A stretch of DNA of 64,000 nt from Acidimicrobiales bacterium mtb01 (GTDB lineage Bacteria > Actinomycetota > Acidimicrobiia > Acidimicrobiales > Ilumatobacteraceae), in assembly GCA_004379135.1 (NCBI GenBank), contig NBNI01000004.1:1-64000 (forward strand), written 5' to 3'. The translations under genes and the position numbers were made by a program. Each line of letters begins with the position of its first letter. Positions within the stretch are counted from its first letter, which is position 1. Shown here one piece after another: positions 62,351-64,000 of this stretch. A model generated the notes under the pieces. That model worked only from the letters and a program-made list of their open reading frames with translations. It had not been told where the DNA came from and made no database searches.

Positions 62351-63269
62351 GGTACCACTTCGTCTCGGGACGCGGGGCAGCACCCTGGCTCTCGTCCAGG
62401 CCCGCCTGGTCGCCGGGGAATTGCTCGCCGAGGTCGGTCTCGAGTCTCGAATCGACGTGATCTCCACCGAAGGCGACGACACAGCGACGTCGCTCACATC
62501 TCCGGCTGCACCCGGTGTCTTCGTTTCCGGACTTCGTCGTGCTCTTCTTGCGGGCGAGGTCGACTTCATCGTCCACTCGTGCAAGGACCTTCCCTCGGGT
62601 CCGGCCGCGGGAATCGAATTGGCCGCTCTGCTCCGGCGCGGTGATCATCGCGATGTCCTGGTGTCGCGCGATCGACTGACTCTGCGCGAACTCGCGCCCG
62701 GTGCCGTCGTCGGAACGTCGTCGCCCCGGCGGGCGGCTCGGATGCGTTTCCTTCGCCCCGATCTCGAGGTTCGTCCGATTCGCGGCAACGTCGACTCCCG
62801 ACTCGCCGCGTTGCGCCAGGGTTCCTTCGATGCACTCGTTCTCGCGGCGGCCGGCCTCGATCGACTCGGGCGGTTGGTCGAAGCCACTCACTACTTCGAG
62901 CTCGACGATTTGGTTCCGGCTCCCGGCCAAGGCTGTCTGGCCGTCGAGTGTCGGACCGGCGACCTCTTCGCTCTCGAGCGAGTCGCGCGCCTCGACGATG
63001 CGGAAACACGGACGTGCGTCCTCGCCGAACGCGCGATTCTCGCCGCGCTCTCGGCCTCGTGCGCCACCGCGGTCGGCGCGTACGCCCGAGTGGCCGACCA
63101 GCGACTCGAAGTCGTGGCCGAACTGTCCGATCCGAACGGCCGACGACACGAGCGGTTCGTCGATTCGTGTCGCCTCGGGAACGACCCGGTTCGAAGTGCC
63201 GTCGAACTCGGAGGGTCGATCGGACGTCGACTGAAGGAGTCCGATCTCGGAAGGACTCTCGCTGGCTGA
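62337..63269 (+). CDS. hemC: Hydroxymethylbilane synthase (porphobilinogen deaminase)
   Basis: Links four porphobilinogens into hydroxymethylbilane. 310 residues. LRLGTRGSTLALVQARLV at the start, catalytic Asp84 in VHSCKDLPS, VGTSSPRRAARMRFLRPD, RGNVDSRLAALRQGSFDAL, APGQGCLAVECR, and Cys242 in LSASCATAVGAYA that would carry the dipyrromethane cofactor. The usual Met before Lys83 is Cys82, a minor change. ATG 62337 overlaps the end of hemA. The stop overlaps the proposed hemD start by eight bases. Confidence 0.95.
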   Translation: MAITEVPLRLGTRGSTLALVQARLVAGELLAEVGLESRIDVISTEGDDTATSLTSPAAPGVFVSGLRRALLAGEVDFIVHSCKDLPSGPAAGIELAALLRRGDHRDVLVSRDRLTLRELAPGAVVGTSSPRRAARMRFLRPDLEVRPIRGNVDSRLAALRQGSFDALVLAAAGLDRLGRLVEATHYFELDDLVPAPGQGCLAVECRTGDLFALERVARLDDAETRTCVLAERAILAALSASCATAVGAYARVADQRLEVVAELSDPNGRRHERFVDSCRLGNDPVRSAVELGGSIGRRLKESDLGRTLAG

Positions 63270-64000
63270 TACCCCGTCCCCGGTTCTCCTGATCCGCCCG
63301 ACCGGCAACGACGTCGATGCCGATGCTCTTCTCGAGTGGGGCATCCGATCGGTGCAGTGCCCCATGATCCGCATCGAGCCGAGCGGAGATCGAGTCGGGG
63401 CGCAGGCGATGCTCGATCGGATCGACCACAGCGAAACACATTCGTGGCTCGTCGCAACTTCGGTCAACGCCATCACGATGTGGGCGGCCGTCGTCGGTCT
63501 CGACACGTTGAAGGATTCGATCACCCGAGCATCCGATCTGCGCTTCGCCGCGATCGGTGACGCGACCCGCGAAGCACTGGTCGCCTTCGGTGCACGCGAT
63601 GTCGTCGTCCCCCCGGTGGCCGACGCCGCGACACTCGCTCACGCGTTGATCGACGGGTACGAGCCGGGCTTGGCGATCGTCCCGCGGGGTTCGTTGGCTC
63701 GGCCCACGTTGATCGACGCATTGTCGGAGGCGGGCTGGGCCATCGAATCGTCGGTGGTGTACCGGACCGACGTCGCAGATCCGGATCCGTCGATCGTCAC
63801 GCGATTGCTCGCAGGTGGTTTCGCGGCCGTCGTCGTCCGTTCGCCAAGTGCCGCGACCGCTCTCGCTCGGTGGGGTGCTCTCGCCTCGGCGCCGATAGTT
63901 TGCTCCGGGCAGGTCACGGCGACCGCGGTGAAGGACCTCGGCTCGACAGTGGCGGCCATCTCCGAATCACCACGACCGTCGGACGTCGCGAAAGCCGTCG
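63262..64000 (+). CDS. hemD: Uroporphyrinogen-III synthase (3' partial, probable CTG start)
   Basis: Cyclises and inverts ring D of hydroxymethylbilane. Cut by the right window edge after about 246 codons. The frame reads PVLLIRPTGNDVDADALLEW, then SWLVATSVNAITMWA, RFAAIGDATREALVAFGARD, LAIVPRGSLARPTLIDALSE, AAVVVRSPSAATAL and VCSGQVTATAV, the family pattern of two Rossmann-like lobes. No ATG, GTG or TTG lies between the in-frame TGA at 63232 and the conserved first strand; the only near-start codon is CTG 63262 (LADTPSPVLL), six bases after GGAAGGA (63249-63255). I therefore propose a CTG start overlapping hemC. An error or frameshift in this region is the alternative. Confidence 0.85.
   Translation, partial: MADTPSPVLLIRPTGNDVDADALLEWGIRSVQCPMIRIEPSGDRVGAQAMLDRIDHSETHSWLVATSVNAITMWAAVVGLDTLKDSITRASDLRFAAIGDATREALVAFGARDVVVPPVADAATLAHALIDGYEPGLAIVPRGSLARPTLIDALSEAGWAIESSVVYRTDVADPDPSIVTRLLAGGFAAVVVRSPSAATALARWGALASAPIVCSGQVTATAVKDLGSTVAAISESPRPSDVAKAV

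Noticed and set aside
63232-63350. hemD considered to be a pseudogene or frameshifted because no standard start is present
   Set aside because: The frame is open through the whole conserved N-terminal region and a well-placed GGAAGGA precedes a CTG, so a non-standard start is simpler; a sequence error remains possible.

Overview
The window is high-GC DNA from an actinobacterium. I infer class Acidimicrobiia or a close relative, but cannot prove it. Supporting signs are an actinobacterial-type LexA box, many start codons placed 6-7 bases after a TANNNT -10 box (leaderless style), a homodimeric AceE, an LpdA of the mycobacterial Rv3303c type, and Fn3/CWB2 surface proteins. I see no tRNA, rRNA, CRISPR array, insertion sequence or phage gene. 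No gap between genes exceeds 300 bases; the longest are about 170-190 bases (55140-55309 and 60894-61084).

Region 1 (1-23.6 kb) is a cell-surface cluster. It opens with the 3' part of a giant Fn3-repeat protein ending in three cell-wall-binding repeats. A polysaccharide locus follows: a nucleotide-sugar dehydrogenase, a priming phosphoglycosyltransferase (WcaJ type), glycosyltransferases of the GT2, GT4 and GT39-like classes, a Wzy/WaaL-like polymerase or ligase, a DUF2142 membrane protein, a Wzm/Wzt polysaccharide ABC exporter and a second, fused ABC exporter. Many genes overlap as ATGA/GTGA, which implies translational coupling.

Region 2 (23.6-56.5 kb) is mainly housekeeping. It holds aceE, rnhA, a secreted SpoIID/SGNH/CWB2 protein, an SDR dehydrogenase, lysS-dapD-argJ, lpdA, an RDD protein, a second DUF2142 protein, a biotin-dependent carboxylase alpha chain with divergent birA, an LCP ligase followed by rmlA-rmlC-rmlB-rmlD (dTDP-L-rhamnose), a MOSC protein divergent from selD, rnhB, an acyl-CoA dehydrogenase, an Nfu_N-like protein, a CarH-like B12 photoreceptor regulator, an SDR enzyme, an SOS-controlled imuA-imuB pair, an atypical OmpR-type regulator and a PLP trans-sulfuration enzyme.

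Region 3 (56.5-64 kb) holds an alkanesulfonate uptake and desulfonation operon on the minus strand (unknown small gene, ssuD, ssuC, ssuA, ssuB) and the start of a tetrapyrrole operon (hemA-hemC-hemD). hemD is cut by the right edge and appears to use a CTG start.

The features most worth following up are: a dispersed palindromic intergenic element with one covarying relative; the recurrent leaderless-promoter signature; a perfect LexA box touching the -10 of imuA; a CarH-type photoreceptor fused to an excisionase-type HTH; a degenerate receiver-domain regulator preceded by three 13-bp-spaced direct repeats; and a SpoIID/peptidoglycan-binding/SGNH/CWB2 fusion.
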